Under the pieces are notes generated by a model, which saw only the letters and a program-made list of their open reading frames with translations, was not told where the DNA came from and ran no database searches. 44,409 bases of DNA from Fidelibacterota bacterium (GTDB lineage Bacteria > Fidelibacterota > Marinisomatia > Marinisomatales > SCKK01), in contig JADFPG010000004.1 of assembly GCA_022562455.1 (NCBI GenBank), positions 1-44,409 of the forward strand, in the 5' to 3' direction. Positions 8,770 to 15,890 of the stretch are shown in pieces. How positions within the stretch are numbered: position 1 is the stretch's first letter; the number at the start of each line of letters is the position of its first letter. Made by a program: the position numbers and the translations under genes.

Positions 8770-10335
8770 TTATTTTTTCAATTTCAAGGTATACCAGGTG
8801 GACACCATCTTCTGGCCATTGCGGTCACCCTCACTCCCATTCCAAACGGCAAAGCCTATGGGCACCGACTTACCGGGCTTGAATCTCACGGTATTCCGCG
8901 CTTGGTTTACCAGCCTGCGGACAAACACTACATGCCAGCGGTTACCGTCCCAAACGCCCCTACCACTTACATGTTGACTTCTCTGTTCTCTTGCGGTCAG
9001 TGTCTGAGGACCCATGGCCAGGGCATTTTCCACCGTAGTAGATATGGTCGGCGTGGACACAATGTTTCCTGCATCCCTGCCTGCCAAGTAGGCCATATCA
9101 TTCATCAATACCGGGTAGGTATCTACATCAGAATCTGAGACTCGGTTGGCATAGGCTATCGTGATATCAGCAAAAGCCTGCTCATTCTGACGCAGCTGCC
9201 ACTCTGCTTTCCAGTACCATATATCGGTTGGGTGATCTTGCGACCCCATCCCGTGAAAACCCATGGTTCCATCTAAGGAAAACTGCAGGGCAGCACCATC
9301 CTGAAAATCTTGGATTCGGTATAAGCCCTGATCAGGAGTGTCGTCTTCCCAAGACAGTTTCACAGCAATATATTTGGTGTTGTACAGCGCTTGTACTTCC
9401 AACATCTGGTAGTTTGTCCGGTCGCTTTGCCAGAGGCGGGAAACTGGTATGAAATATCTCTCTGCCTTCTTCCAAGCAACTGCCGAAAGATCGAGAAAAT
9501 CCTCAACATTTTTGTATCGTTTTGCCCGAGTTGCAACGATTACACCATCCTGAGGTTCATGAACCACTTTTTCTATGTCGATGGTCTCCAGACTCTTTAT
9601 GTAGTGGATCAGACCCCAGACTAGCTCATCCTGCTCATCTGGTAATCTATCCAAGGATTCCGCCAAGTCTTCATATGAAGGCATAGGCGTCCCGCCCAAT
9701 CCACCCACAAAGCGGTAATACAGATCTTCCACATCGCCGCCCCCGAGATAAACACCTGAAGTAAAATCCTTAGGGATTATGGGATAACCCCAAGTGTCGA
9801 TGAGACTGCGGCTTGAGGGGCCGTCCCCCTTTCCCAAATCGCCATGGCACTTGCTACAACCTGCCTCTACATAAACCGTTCTTCCCAACTCCACTAGAGC
9901 GGGAGAGGGCGGCAAGATATCAGGTATGGAGATGGGTTGAACTCCGCTATTCTCAACTCCACCAATCTTTTTTATGTAGTCCACCAACGAATGGATTTCT
10001 TCATCTTTCAGAAAATAGAAGGAGGGCATAGCACCACCTGGCATCCCCCTCTGAATCGTGCTGAATAAGTCACCATCAGTAGGTGGGTATCCGCTAGGCG
10101 TGGAACGAATCTTGAAGATTCCGCTGGAAAAATCGCGCGGCTTAGGATATACTAGATATGCCAGTTCGCCATCACCTTTTCCTTGCAACCCATGACAGGC
10201 AGAACAATACTCCTGATACAGGGTTTCACCTGATCTGCCAGAGTTCACCGCCGATTCCAACTTGGATACCCACAGTAGGTTGCAGAGGATTAGTCCAAGC
10301 AGGGGAACTATCAGAAAACCAAGTCCCCTATTCAT
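8770..10335 (-). CDS. diheme cytochrome c fused to EB_dh-type heme b domain (NxrC-like subunit)
   Basis: Membrane-anchored or exported electron-transfer subunit, 521 aa from this start. An N-terminal hydrophobic segment (residues 5-22) is followed by two cytochrome c modules with CSACH at 44-48 and CSKCH at 160-164, each with a downstream Met candidate (GMPGGAMPSF; GTPMPSYED). The C-terminal half (about 270-521) resembles the ethylbenzene-dehydrogenase gamma/heme b family (DUNWYWKAEWQ-like Trp-rich strands, ending WYTLKLKK). Known gamma subunits of Nxr, selenate and chlorate reductases take electrons from subunit B. The start is uncertain: upstream ATGs exist at about 10380 and 10437, the latter inside the regulator gene. 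I chose the Met that begins the signal-like segment. Confidence 0.83.
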   Translation of the reverse strand: MNRGLGFLIVPLLGLILCNLLWVSKLESAVNSGRSGETLYQEYCSACHGLQGKGDGELAYLVYPKPRDFSSGIFKIRSTPSGYPPTDGDLFSTIQRGMPGGAMPSFYFLKDEEIHSLVDYIKKIGGVENSGVQPISIPDILPPSPALVELGRTVYVEAGCSKCHGDLGKGDGPSSRSLIDTWGYPIIPKDFTSGVYLGGGDVEDLYYRFVGGLGGTPMPSYEDLAESLDRLPDEQDELVWGLIHYIKSLETIDIEKVVHEPQDGVIVATRAKRYKNVEDFLDLSAVAWKKAERYFIPVSRLWQSDRTNYQMLEVQALYNTKYIAVKLSWEDDTPDQGLYRIQDFQDGAALQFSLDGTMGFHGMGSQDHPTDIWYWKAEWQLRQNEQAFADITIAYANRVSDSDVDTYPVLMNDMAYLAGRDAGNIVSTPTISTTVENALAMGPQTLTAREQRSQHVSGRGVWDGNRWHVVFVRRLVNQARNTVRFKPGKSVPIGFAVWNGSEGDRNGQKMVSTWYTLKLKK

Positions 10336-10399
10336 GCTATGAACTTCTGCTCTCCTGCTGGTGAGACCTGGATTCATCATTGAATTTCTCAGACTGCTG

Positions 10400-10828
10400 T
10401 TAGACACCTTGCACCTCCTGTATTTCGCCGATGTCAATAAGTTCTTCTAATGTTTTGCCCTCAAACATATTCAGAATGACTTCTCTGGCTTCTTTCCAGT
10501 GCTCATGAACGTCACATGGATTCTCGTCTCCGCAAACCTCCAATCCCAACACACAACGTGTGAATGCATCCTCTCCTTCCACAGCCCTGACAATATCCAG
10601 CAAGCGTATGCTATCAGCTGGCCTGGCTAGTCTGATGCCTCCGTTAGGTCCTGTGTAAGATTCCAGGAGTCCTTCCCGCGTCAGTTTCTGTGCAACTTTG
10701 CTAAGTCGAAATGATGGAACATCACAATGATTAGAGATATCTCGGATTCGTACGTAACCATTGCTGCCAACCTTCACAAGGTGGAGGACAATTCTGATGC
10801 CGTACTCTGTGGACTTGGTAAATAACAT
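10400..10828 (-). CDS. Rrf2-family transcriptional regulator, NsrR/IscR-like
   Basis: A 142-aa Rrf2 protein. It has an N-terminal winged helix (STEYGIRIVLHL, then the recognition region VPSFRLSKVAQKLTREGLL and wing TGPNGGIRLAR). Three cysteines, C92-x6-C99-x5-C105, have the spacing used by NsrR and IscR to hold an Fe-S cluster, so it likely senses NO, O2 or Fe-S status. It is the first gene of the minus-strand operon and ends 64 bp before the cytochrome gene, so it probably controls the Nxr-like complex and itself. A palindrome overlaps its likely promoter at 10880-10891. Which ligand it senses is inferred, not seen. Confidence 0.88.
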   Translation of the reverse strand: MLFTKSTEYGIRIVLHLVKVGSNGYVRIRDISNHCDVPSFRLSKVAQKLTREGLLESYTGPNGGIRLARPADSIRLLDIVRAVEGEDAFTRCVLGLEVCGDENPCDVHEHWKEAREVILNMFEGKTLEELIDIGEIQEVQGV

Positions 10829-10860
10829 TTATGAATTCGGATTCCTAATTCCTCAATCAA

Positions 10861-10891
10861 AATATATTGTCTATTACGGGATTTGCAAATC
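10861..10891 (-). promoter_or_regulatory. candidate promoter and operator of the Rrf2-nxr operon
   Basis: On the minus strand, TTGCAA (10883-10888) and TATATT (10861-10866) are 16 bp apart, about 30 bp before the regulator's ATG. The -35 lies inside a perfect 12-bp palindrome, GATTTGCAAATC (10880-10891), a natural place for a dimeric Rrf2 regulator to bind. Read by eye only. Confidence 0.4.
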
Positions 10892-11175
10892 ATTTTTTCT
10901 ACGAAGCCAAAAGAAAGTCGTGACTCAAATATAGAAAACCAAATTGAATAGGCCAGAAGTTAGAGGTAGAACTGCTCCTCCGGGGGCATCAGCGGTCTCC
11001 GTATCCATCACAGCCGCCGCAGGCTACCCGGGTGAGTCTCCCGGTCCTTTGACCACTGATTCCATTTCTTGAAGTGTTCAAACGACTTGTTTGTATCAAC
11101 AAAAATATTGCCAACCCAGTACTGTTACATTATAAGTCCCATAAATTTTTTTGGTTAGAAGGACAGTCTTCCGAA
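10892..11175. other. intergenic region upstream of the duplicated block
   Basis: Separates the minus-strand nxr operon from the plus-strand remnants. It contains a GC-rich patch (about 10976-11045, including ctacccgggtgagtctcccgg) unlike its AT-rich surroundings. No gene is supportable; a frame open from 11074 only becomes protein-like near 11176. Confidence 0.4.
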
Positions 11176-11430
11176 TTTTGGAATTTTGTTGACATATACT
11201 ATTTGATAAGACATTTCCGTTCAATGAGGGACTACCTTCGCCTGTACAGAGATAAATTTGAAACACGGGATATTGGTTACGTGGTTAGAAGCCTTGTCTA
11301 TTTTGAAGACGCGGAATCTGAACCTGATATTCGAATGTTAGAGTCTCTATCCTGGCAGAGTCTAAAAGTAGACATGGGAAAATGGGTAAAGGATTTGGCG
11401 AGGATTGAAGATGGTCGAGCCAAAAAATGA
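11176..11430 (+). pseudogene. C-terminal remnant of an AbiEii-like nucleotidyltransferase (copy 1)
   Basis: The translated tail FVDIYYLIRHF ... DYLRLYRDKF ... VRSLVYFEDAESEPD ... SWQSLKVDMGKWVKDLAR resembles the C-terminus of AbiEii/AbiGii-type toxin nucleotidyltransferases as I remember them (FVDxYxL, then LxYFEDAExEPxPxM). The catalytic N-terminal part (GS...DxD) is absent, so this cannot be an active toxin. The last 200 bases recur at 12375-12576. The remnant is clear; the family is moderately sure. Confidence 0.6.
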
Positions 11431-11630
11431 GATCATGAAATTTAAGAAGCATTTTCAACAAGGTGGGCTGATGAATTATACAAGATAAAGTTTAGTGTTG
11501 AACAATTATGTTGTTTTGTTGGATAGGCGACAGAACATATTAAAAATACCACTTTTCTCAGGAAATAAATTGATTCATGAGGAACATTTCTTGCAAACCA
11601 TCTGTTTAAGCATCTAAATTATACAATAAA

Positions 11631-11996
11631 ATGAAAAAGACAATCAGCAGTTTATTAGTACTCATATTTAGCACCACCGCAGCATTTCCACTTACTTTTG
11701 GCGAGGTTTGTGAAATGACCCCCTGCCAAACTGAGGTAACCTGTTGTGATTTTAATAAGACAGAGATACCGTGTGATATGAGTATTGTGGAAGGGGAGAG
11801 TATTCCGGTTCTCCTTCCGGTAGCGCCCGTTCCTAAGGGGAATAAACAATTCTCTATAGATCTGTTCAATTCATTTCTTCAGCAGGATTCAGATGCACAT
11901 GAAACTACTCTTGGTCATCCAAACCCCTTAAAAGACTATTTAGATTATCACTCTAAAATACCCCTCTATTATCAAATTCACTCCCTCCTGATTTAG
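11631..11996 (+). CDS. small secreted Cys-rich protein (copy 1), unknown family
   Basis: A 121-aa protein with a clear signal peptide (MKKTISSLLVLIFSTTAAF) and a Cys cluster C-x4-C-x5-CC-x8-C between residues 27 and 48, then a Pro/Val-rich stretch (VLLPVAPVPKG). I do not recognise the family. A periplasmic soft-metal ligand is plausible because its sister gene (14168-14533) leads the cus operon. The two proteins differ at about 15 of 121 positions, with every Cys kept, so both appear to be under selection. Here the downstream cusC is truncated, so this copy has lost its efflux partner. Confidence 0.75.
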   Translation: MKKTISSLLVLIFSTTAAFPLTFGEVCEMTPCQTEVTCCDFNKTEIPCDMSIVEGESIPVLLPVAPVPKGNKQFSIDLFNSFLQQDSDAHETTLGHPNPLKDYLDYHSKIPLYYQIHSLLI

Positions 11997-12015
11997 ACCT
12001 TTCCTGTTCTATGTG

Positions 12016-12049
12016 CCCGCGCTGAGCACAAGCGGGTAATTTTGTTGTT
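12016..12049 (+). terminator. hairpin leader before the truncated cusC (attenuator or weak terminator)
   Basis: CCCGC (12016-12020) pairs with GCGGG (12032-12036), followed by taattttgttgttc. It is conserved in the other copy at 14553-14571, where the stem is one pair longer. A second small hairpin (gggtaatgaataccc) follows in both copies. It may set the ratio of the Cys-rich gene to cusC. Confidence 0.45.
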
Positions 12050-12103
12050 CCCGGGTAATGAATACCCAGGATTTATTGTTTTCAACAAACAGGAAGGGTT
12101 ACG

Positions 12104-12373
12104 ATGTACAAAATAAAAATAATGTTCTTCAATCTGGTTCTCTTAGGGATTGTTTTATCCCAGGTGAATGTAGACCCTGTTAAGGTCCTACTCAGTAAAA
12201 ACAGAGATATTCTCGCTGCAGAAGAAGCTTATAAAGCTGCACTAAAAAATATCAAAGTATATGGAGTTCTACCGGATCCCATGGTGGAATCTACTTTCTT
12301 TATTGAACCTATTGAAACACGTAACGGTCCCATGAAAGGTCAATTCATGCTGTGTCAGAAATTTCCACTCTGG
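12104..12373 (+). pseudogene. truncated cusC (first ~90 codons)
   Basis: The frame MYKIKIMFFNLVLLGIVLSQ onward matches the start of the intact cusC at 14636 nearly residue for residue up to QKFPLW. It then runs out of homology at 12373, where the AbiEii-like tail is joined in a different frame. The apparent 127-aa reading frame is therefore a chimera and unlikely to be functional. Confidence 0.85.
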
Positions 12374-12374
12374 A

Positions 12375-12625
12375 GGACTACCTTCACCTGTACGGAGATA
12401 AATTTGAAACACGGGATATTGGTCACATGGTTAGAAGCCTTGTCTATTTTGAAGATGCGGAATCTGAACCCGATATTCGAATGTTAGTGCCTCTATCCTG
12501 GCAGAGTCTAAAAGTAGACATAGGAAAATGGGTAAAGGATTTGGCGAGAATTGAAGATGGTCGAGCCAAAAAATGAGATCAGGGAATTTAAGAAACATAT
12601 TCAACAAGGTGGGCTGATGAATTAT
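12375..12625 (+). pseudogene. C-terminal remnant of AbiEii-like protein (copy 2)
   Basis: A 251-bp copy of 11229-11479 at a constant offset of 1146. It encodes DYLHLYGDKFETRDIGHMV to WVKDLARIEDG with a stop at 12576. The shared block continues past the stop into gctgatgaattat, which is one end of another repeat family. It has no start or catalytic part. Confidence 0.75.
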
Positions 12626-12740
12626 TCAGGCCTAAATTGAGCGATTCTATCCATATAATCGACGATCCTGAAACTTCGGGACTCCTATGGAGAAATTCCC
12701 CGCCTGACCATGTGCTCAGTCGGGCAGGCAGGCGATACAG
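12613..12740. repeat. composite of two lone repeat ends plus GC-rich hairpin
   Basis: GCTGATGAATTATTCAGG (12613-12630) matches the arm of the elements in the Moco operon (38.7 and 43.1 kb). It is joined directly to CCTAAATTGAGCGATTCT (12631-12648), the terminal repeat of the elements at 2.6 and 24.9 kb. A hairpin-prone stretch follows (gcctgac ... gtcgggcaggcaggc), ending in gcgatacagt, which recurs near 38665. The rest of the 12577-12916 gap shows no gene. Confidence 0.6.
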
Positions 12741-12916
12741 TAATATAAATTTGCATCAGGAATGTTCACCCACTTGTGTAACGCAGTCGGGAAGGTGGAC
12801 GGACTTTTCACGTCCCTAAGCTACTAAATGTCCAGATCTATACAGAGCAGTAAGCTTAGAGCCAAATCCAGAAGAAGTTTGCAGAGAGCGGAAAAATAAC
12901 ATTCGAGGGAGACACC

Positions 12917-14035
12917 ATGCATTACACTAATTCCCGTAACAAAATAGAACAACTGTTGGACTTTGCTGATATTAAAATCGGTGGAGACCGTTCCTGGGAC
13001 CTCCAGGTCCATAACGATGATTTTTACACAAGATTACTGGCGGAAGGGTTACTTGGTTTGGGTGAATCCTACATGGAGGGCTGGTGGGACTGCGACAGAC
13101 TTGACGAGTTCTTTCATAGGATTTTACAGGCAGAATTGTATACCAAGATCAAACCACGGACAGAGTTTTTAAAGGTTCTGAAGTATAAGCTGTTTAACCC
13201 CCAAAAGCCGTCCCGTGCCTTTCAGATCGGGCAGCAGCACTATGATATTGGCAATAACCTGTACCGGTACATGCTCGGCAAGCGGTTAATCTATAGTTGT
13301 GGCTATTGGAAAAATGCGTCCACACTGGATGAAGCACAGGAAGCCAAACTGGACTTAGTATGCCGGAAGTTGGGGTTACGTCCGGGAATGCGGGTTCTGG
13401 ATATCGGTTGTGGCTGGGGCGGGACTGCCAAATTTGTCGCCGAACGGTACGAGGTCGAAGTAGTCGGCATCACCGTTTCTGAAAAACAGGTAAGATTCGG
13501 AAAGGAATTTTGTCAAGGGCTTCCAATAGATATCCGCTTGCAGGATTACCGTAGTCTAAAGGGAACCTTTGATTGTATCCTTTCCCTGGGTATGTTCGAA
13601 CACGTTGGCTACAAAAACTACGGTACTTTTTTCCGTGTCGTTAACAGATGCTTGAAGGATAACGGGCTATTTCTACTACATACCATTGGCATCAACCTCT
13701 CCGTTACCAGAATCAATCCTTGGCTCGAGCGTTATATCTTTCCTAATTACATGGTACCGTCTGCAAAACAGATATGTGCGAACATTGAAGGGATGTTTGT
13801 TCTTGAAGACTGGCATAATTTCGGTGCAGATTACGATAAGACACTAATGCACTGGTTTCGGAATTTCCATGAGAAATGGGATTTAATTAGAAGAGATTAT
13901 GATGATAGGTTTTACCGTATGTGGAAATATTATCTCCTATCCTGCGCTGGCTCCTTTCGCGCAAGGAAAAACCAGCTATGGCAGATAGTTTTCACCGCAA
14001 ATGGTCTCCCAGGTGGGTACCGGTCTCTGCGGTGA
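12917..14035 (+). CDS. cfa: cyclopropane-fatty-acyl-phospholipid synthase
   Basis: SAM-dependent enzyme that adds a methylene bridge to unsaturated membrane phospholipid chains. It is 372 aa, close to the E. coli enzyme. The N-terminal lipid-binding part (GLGESYMEGWWDCDRLDEF, near 47-65) is followed by HYDIGNNLYRYMLG (108-121), YSCGYW (126-131), the SAM motif VLDIGCGWGG (160-169) and MFEHVG. GAGGGAGACACC directly precedes the ATG. It lies between the two copies of the duplicated cus leader and so is either an insertion there or was deleted from the other copy. A membrane-stiffening role fits metal or acid stress; that link is inferred. Confidence 0.92.
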   Translation: MHYTNSRNKIEQLLDFADIKIGGDRSWDLQVHNDDFYTRLLAEGLLGLGESYMEGWWDCDRLDEFFHRILQAELYTKIKPRTEFLKVLKYKLFNPQKPSRAFQIGQQHYDIGNNLYRYMLGKRLIYSCGYWKNASTLDEAQEAKLDLVCRKLGLRPGMRVLDIGCGWGGTAKFVAERYEVEVVGITVSEKQVRFGKEFCQGLPIDIRLQDYRSLKGTFDCILSLGMFEHVGYKNYGTFFRVVNRCLKDNGLFLLHTIGINLSVTRINPWLERYIFPNYMVPSAKQICANIEGMFVLEDWHNFGADYDKTLMHWFRNFHEKWDLIRRDYDDRFYRMWKYYLLSCAGSFRARKNQLWQIVFTANGLPGGYRSLR

Positions 14036-14167
14036 GAACTATCTGCCTTTCATTTGTATTATTGTCAATGATGTTTTTGATAAAACCACTTTTCTCAGGA
14101 AATAAATTGATTAATGTGGAACATTCCTTGCAGACTATCTGTTTAAGCATCTAAATTATACAATAAA

Positions 14168-14533
14168 ATGAAAAAGATAATCAGCAGTTTATTAATACTC
14201 ATATTTGGCACAACCGTAGCATTGCCCCTTACTTTTGGCGAGGTTTGTGAAATGACTTCCTGCCAGACTGAGGTAACCTGTTGTGATTTTGATAAGACAG
14301 AGATACCGTGTGATATGAGTGTTGTGGAAGGGGAGAGTATTCCGGTTCTCCTTCCGGTAGCACCCGTTCCTAAGGGGAATAAACAATTCTCTATAGATCT
14401 GTTCAATTCATTTCTTCAACAGGATACAGATGTACATGAAACTGCTCTTAGTCATCCAAACTTCTTAAAAGACTATTTAGATTATCACTCTAAAATACCC
14501 ATCTATTATCAACTTCACTCCCTCCTGATTTAG
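14168..14533 (+). CDS. small secreted Cys-rich protein (copy 2), first gene of the cus operon
   Basis: A 121-aa sister of the protein at 11631-11996. Signal peptide MKKIISSLLILIFGTTVA; all five cysteines are kept in CEMTSCQTEVTCCDF and EIPCDM. It is placed 100 bp before cusC with a conserved hairpin between. It is expected to be periplasmic and may bind or sense copper, silver or a similar thiophilic metal before CusCBA. No matching family comes to mind; CusF has no Cys and a different fold, so it is not simply CusF. Confidence 0.78.
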   Translation: MKKIISSLLILIFGTTVALPLTFGEVCEMTSCQTEVTCCDFDKTEIPCDMSVVEGESIPVLLPVAPVPKGNKQFSIDLFNSFLQQDTDVHETALSHPNFLKDYLDYHSKIPIYYQLHSLLI

Positions 14534-14552
14534 ACCTTTCCTGTTCTATGTG

Positions 14553-14586
14553 CCCGCTGAGCACAAGCGGGTAATTTTGTTGTTCC
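14553..14586 (+). terminator. hairpin between Cys-rich gene and cusC
   Basis: CCCGCT (14553-14558) pairs with AGCGGG (14566-14571), followed by taattttgttgttc. Probably a partial terminator or mRNA-stability hairpin inside the operon, conserved in copy A. Confidence 0.45.
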
Positions 14587-14635
14587 CGGGTAATGAATAC
14601 CCAGGATTTATTGTTTTCACCAAACAGGAAGGGTT

Positions 14636-15886
14636 ATGAAGCACAAAATAAAAATAGTATTCCTCAATCTGGTTCTCTCAGGGATTGTTTTATCCCAGGT
14701 GAATGTAGACCCTGTTAAGGTTCTGCTCAGTAAAAACAGAGATATTCTTGCTGCAGAAGAAGCTTATAAAGCTGCGCTGAAAAATATCAAAGTATATGGA
14801 GTTCTACCGGATCCCATGGTGGAATCTACTTTCTTTATTGAACCCATTGAAACACGTAACGGTCCCATGGAAGGTCAATTCATGCTGGGTCAGAAATTTC
14901 CACTCTGGGGAAAACTAAAGCGGCAGAGATCAGTGGCAAAAAATAAAGCGGAAATTGCCCGTTTGAACCTGGAAAAGAAGAAAATAAGGGCTGTCTTTCA
15001 AATGCGGAAGGAGTGGGAAAGTTACATTAAGTTCAAGAATTCCTTGGGAATCTTAAATGACTATAGAGAGGAATTGGTAACTTTCCGGTCCATTGCGTTA
15101 ACCCAATACTCAACCGGTGTGGGTATCACCCAACATCCAATCTTGAAATTGCAGATTGAAATATCATTAGTAGAAAGCCAGATCAATTCTCTTGAAAGCA
15201 ATTTTGAATCTACTGTCAACACCCTTCAATCTCTTTTCGATGGGTATTTTTCTCCAGAGCTTTTCGGAGATCAGCGTATAGAGATTTTACCCTTGAATTC
15301 TTCGGAATACTGGCTGGATGTGGCAAAAGAGGCACACCCGCTGTACTCGAAAGCTCAGCGTGAGCTGGACATCGCAATCTTGAAGAATGAACTTGCTATT
15401 CGCAAGAATTACCCGGATCTCATCACAGGTTTGACGTACACAATTATCGGAGATGGTTCATCTACGACAACCTCAGCTGGTGCAGATGCAATGGGGTTTA
15501 AAGTTGGATTGAACCTTCCCATCTGGTTTGGGAGAAATAAAGCAAGAATTGAATCAACAGAATTAACCATCAGGTCCAAAGAGGAAACTATCGAACAGAC
15601 ATGGAATCAGATTGAGGATGATATTCGTTCCACAAAAAAGGATCTGGATGAGATTCAAGAGACTTATTCTCTTTATAGAGACAAGCTGGTTCAGGAGTCG
15701 GAACAGATGCTTTCCTCGGCTTTCTCCGCTTATGAGACGGGGAAAATCAGTTTCCTTGATCTTTTGGATAGTGAGCGGATGGTGGTGAAGGTTCGACTAA
15801 GTTTTGAAGAAGTAGAGGCTAATCGGCGAATTGCCAGTGCAAAAATGATAAAAAATATTGGACTCATTCAATTAAGTGAGGAATGA
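14636..15886 (+). CDS. cusC: TolC-family outer-membrane channel (CusC-like)
   Basis: Outer-membrane component of a tripartite metal efflux pump, 416 aa. It has a signal peptide (KIVFLNLVLSGIVLSQ) followed by two TolC repeats rich in long helices (AAEEAYKAALKNIKVYG; FEEVEANRRIASAKMIKN). The phrase PDPMVESTF is typical of CusC/CzcC-like OEP proteins. AGGAAGGGTT precedes the ATG. Its 3' end is immediately followed by cusB. At the N-terminus I see no lipobox cysteine, unlike E. coli CusC. Confidence 0.87.
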   Translation: MKHKIKIVFLNLVLSGIVLSQVNVDPVKVLLSKNRDILAAEEAYKAALKNIKVYGVLPDPMVESTFFIEPIETRNGPMEGQFMLGQKFPLWGKLKRQRSVAKNKAEIARLNLEKKKIRAVFQMRKEWESYIKFKNSLGILNDYREELVTFRSIALTQYSTGVGITQHPILKLQIEISLVESQINSLESNFESTVNTLQSLFDGYFSPELFGDQRIEILPLNSSEYWLDVAKEAHPLYSKAQRELDIAILKNELAIRKNYPDLITGLTYTIIGDGSSTTTSAGADAMGFKVGLNLPIWFGRNKARIESTELTIRSKEETIEQTWNQIEDDIRSTKKDLDEIQETYSLYRDKLVQESEQMLSSAFSAYETGKISFLDLLDSERMVVKVRLSFEEVEANRRIASAKMIKNIGLIQLSEE

Positions 15887-15890
15887 AATT

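Larger units (their letters stand above)
11549..12373. repeat. segmental duplication, copy A (Cys-rich gene plus start of cusC)
   Basis: Aligns with 14086-14908 over about 825 bp with one 2-bp indel near 12018 and scattered substitutions. It contains a conserved upstream region, the whole Cys-rich gene, the hairpin leader and the first 90 or so codons of cusC. Its right edge (12373) abuts a second copy of the AbiEii-like tail with at most one base between. Confidence 0.9.
14086..14908. repeat. segmental duplication, copy B (leader of the intact cus operon)
   Basis: Partner of 11549-12373; homology begins at ccacttttctcaggaaataaattga. The conserved 80 bp before the Cys-rich ATG ends in an AT-rich stretch (aaattatacaataaa) that may hold the promoter, but I cannot place a convincing -35. 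This copy continues into the full-length cusC. Confidence 0.88.

Noticed and set aside
2981-10335. Assigning the enzyme as cytoplasmic NarGHI nitrate reductase
   Set aside because: The A subunit has a Tat leader and NxrA-type motifs, there is no NarI-like five-TM cytochrome b, and the gamma subunit is a cytochrome c/EB_dh fusion.
12104-12487. 127-codon frame that begins like CusC
   Set aside because: It is a chimera: 90 codons of cusC joined out of frame to the AbiEii-like tail, so not a real protein.
11176-12625. Active AbiEii toxin-antitoxin system
   Set aside because: Only C-terminal tails are present, without the nucleotidyltransferase motif or an AbiEi partner.
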